The notes below the pieces were generated by a model. It had not been told where the DNA came from. It ran no database searches and saw only the letters and a list, made by a program, of their open reading frames with translations. A program made the translations under genes and the position numbers. A stretch of 64,000 nt of DNA from Nipponacmea schrenckii (Eukaryota > Mollusca > Gastropoda > Lottiidae). This document shows, piece by piece, positions 62,801-64,000 of the stretch. The number at the start of each line of letters is the position of its first letter. The first letter of the stretch is position 1. Location: positions 1,860,001 through 1,924,000 of the forward strand of contig JAUJPP010000006.1 of assembly GCA_030562195.1 (NCBI GenBank), written 5' to 3'.

Positions 62801-63759
62801 GACGTTGACGGATATCATTTTTCAAAGTTGTTAGGAGCTAGGTCAGGTCAATAGGCAGGATTTGGTAATACTATATAAAAAATATCTGTTTCGCTCTAAT
62901 GCAGCATTAATTGCAACTTTACAAGTGTGCATGGGCTCTTGCAGTGTCCTGTTGCGGAAAAAACAACTTTAGATGAAAAGCATGCCTTTTCATGATTAGC
63001 CTGATTGACATTCAATATCATACACTTATCTTATCTGACTTTATTTAACAACAGAAAATGGGGTAATGGCTGATTACTTATCGACCTGCTCTTGTATGTT
63101 TTAAATAGCAGATATTGCACCATAGGACACTCCAGAACAACAGATATCATAAACTAATTCAAGGTCTGTTGTTGAATATGTAATCTATTTGGTTAAGGTA
63201 ATAACCATTAGACAGGGCTTATAATATTACAAGTAGAATTTATAGGTGTCTCAAGTTACACATTCAGGTAAAATGAATTGAATGCGTCCTACTTTTCTGC
63301 ACCTTTCCAGGCTAATGAACATCATTTAATATGCAATGCGGAAAATTTGCCCAGGTAGCAGAATTAGCCTAGTCTCTTACAATTTCAAACTGTCAAGGGG
63401 ACTTTCAATAAGTCACTGACCCAATAGAAAAAGATTTTGTAGAAATATTTAAAATTGACACAATCATAATAAACTTCCACCTCTTCATATAACAGGACAG
63501 ACAGAGACAATCAACACAACAGCCAAAATAATCAATAAACTTGTGATTGGGGTACTTACCGAGGGCCTGGTTTGGGACCCTGATTAGGGTACAGACTGTG
63601 AGTGTATTGATGTACCCCTAAATCATACAGGGACGGGAAATATTTATTACACAGGTGACATCTATACGACATCTCTTCTTCGTGAGTTTTGGTATGTTCT
63701 AAAAACGAATCCAGTTCTTGAAACGTGCTACAGCAATTCTTCATCACACATTTATATAC
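59871..63759 (-). CDS. C2H2 zinc-finger transcription factor, ZNF341-like, 3' part
   Basis: Four exons on the minus strand: 63560-63759, 62383-62543, 61527-61727 and 59871-60928 (stop). Phases match throughout and they encode 539 residues. Nine zinc fingers are visible: two in the first exon ([14 protein letters not shown]), two in the second (FQCNKC, YQCPHC) and two in the third (FQCNGC, FSCHIC). One is split across the last intron ([11 protein letters not shown], with seven residues between cysteines). Two lie in the last exon, the final one ending as C2HC. An AT-hook-like KKVGRPKKK follows, then a long region rich in acidic and polar residues without known domains. The split finger followed by [12 protein letters not shown] resembles the C-terminal fingers of ZNF341, from memory; a generic C2H2 factor is the fallback. 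It probably binds DNA in the nucleus. The 5' exons lie beyond the window. The donor at 62382 (gtttttat) is weak. Confidence 0.8.
62617..62990 (-). pseudogene. mariner-type transposase relic
   Basis: The minus strand has DTARAH (62931-62948), matching the HDNARPH motif with the second catalytic Asp, and then PAY-stop-PDLAPNN (62828-62856), matching the third-Asp motif PYSPDLAPxD with the Asp replaced by Asn. The spacing is near that of D34D elements but frameshifted. A terminal-repeat-like 'caagggtgagtcaatatgta' sits after TA at 62615. The copy is short, with stops and frameshifts, and lies in an intron of the zinc-finger gene. Confidence 0.6.
63270..63411 (-). repeat. SINE body and tail fragment
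   Basis: Diverged copy with 'gcgtcctacttttctgcacc', 'ggctaatgaa' and 'caaactgtcaaggggacttt'. It is in an intron of the zinc-finger gene. Confidence 0.65.
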
Positions 63760-64000
63760 CTGGTGAATAAACACACACATCACATATTTATATACCTGGT
63801 AAATAAACACACACATCACATATTTATATACCTGGTGAATAAACACAAATCACATATTTATATAACCGGTGAATTAACACACATCACATATTTATATAAC
63901 TGGTGAATAAAACACACATCACACATTTATATACCTGGTGAATAAACACACATCACACATTTATATACCTGGTAAATAAACACACATCACACATTTATAT
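63745..64000 (-). repeat. 34-bp repeat spanning a splice acceptor
   Basis: About seven copies of 'tttatatacctggtgaataa' plus 'acacacatcacaca'. In gene sense each unit contains 'tttattcaccag|gtatataa', which is exactly the intron end and exon start of the zinc-finger exon at 63759. The array continues past the window edge. Confidence 0.85.

Overview
This is a window from an AT-rich, intron-rich animal nuclear genome. The genes are split by GT-AG introns. Two of them are recognisable animal families (an RNF180-like membrane E3 ligase and a PNP-type purine nucleoside phosphorylase), and dispersed tRNA-derived SINEs and satellites fill most of the remainder. A lophotrochozoan, probably a mollusc, fits best, but that is inference from gene and repeat style; no sequence search was possible. 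The base quality is uneven. There is one 500-N scaffold gap, and several stretches look like damaged consensus rather than biology.

Layout. 1-5.5 kb: simple and tandem repeats, ending in a roughly 66-bp array that abuts a genuine splice acceptor. 5.5-9.1 kb (+): the last four coding exons of an RNF180-like RING E3 ligase with a C-terminal membrane anchor. 9.2-13.2 kb: a 112-bp satellite, a 56-bp satellite and a SINE. 13.9-29.5 kb (-): a secreted sushi/CCP protein gene, comprising a signal-peptide exon, one distinct sushi exon, six exons with identical translations, two diverged exons and one garbled copy. Its introns are almost entirely a 37-bp satellite. 30-33.5 kb: SINEs, a 15-bp minisatellite of about 60 copies and a 481-bp inverted-repeat (MITE-like) element. 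34.0-38.95 kb (-): a complete six-exon PNP gene of 286 residues, with an 18-bp minisatellite of about 53 copies starting some 20 bp upstream of its ATG. 41.7-42.1 kb: a LINE ORF2 C-terminal relic. 44.2-57 kb: large near-duplicate blocks joined by a 38-bp satellite and the N gap. The two main blocks carry the same pair of putative exons of an unidentified minus-strand gene. 57.6-59.7 kb: a SINE piece, the 112-bp satellite and a hairpin-forming relative of it. 59.9-64 kb (-): the 3' part of a nine-finger C2H2 zinc-finger gene, resembling ZNF341, with a mariner relic in one intron and a 34-bp repeat that multiplies its splice acceptor at the window edge.

The genes do not form one pathway; they are independent neighbours. 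The theme that unites the window is tandem duplication acting on gene structure. Repeat units include splice acceptors (RNF180-like and zinc-finger genes), a whole exon plus intron (sushi gene), or sit against a start codon (PNP). Exon boundaries below were read from splice consensus and reading-phase agreement; RNA evidence is absent.
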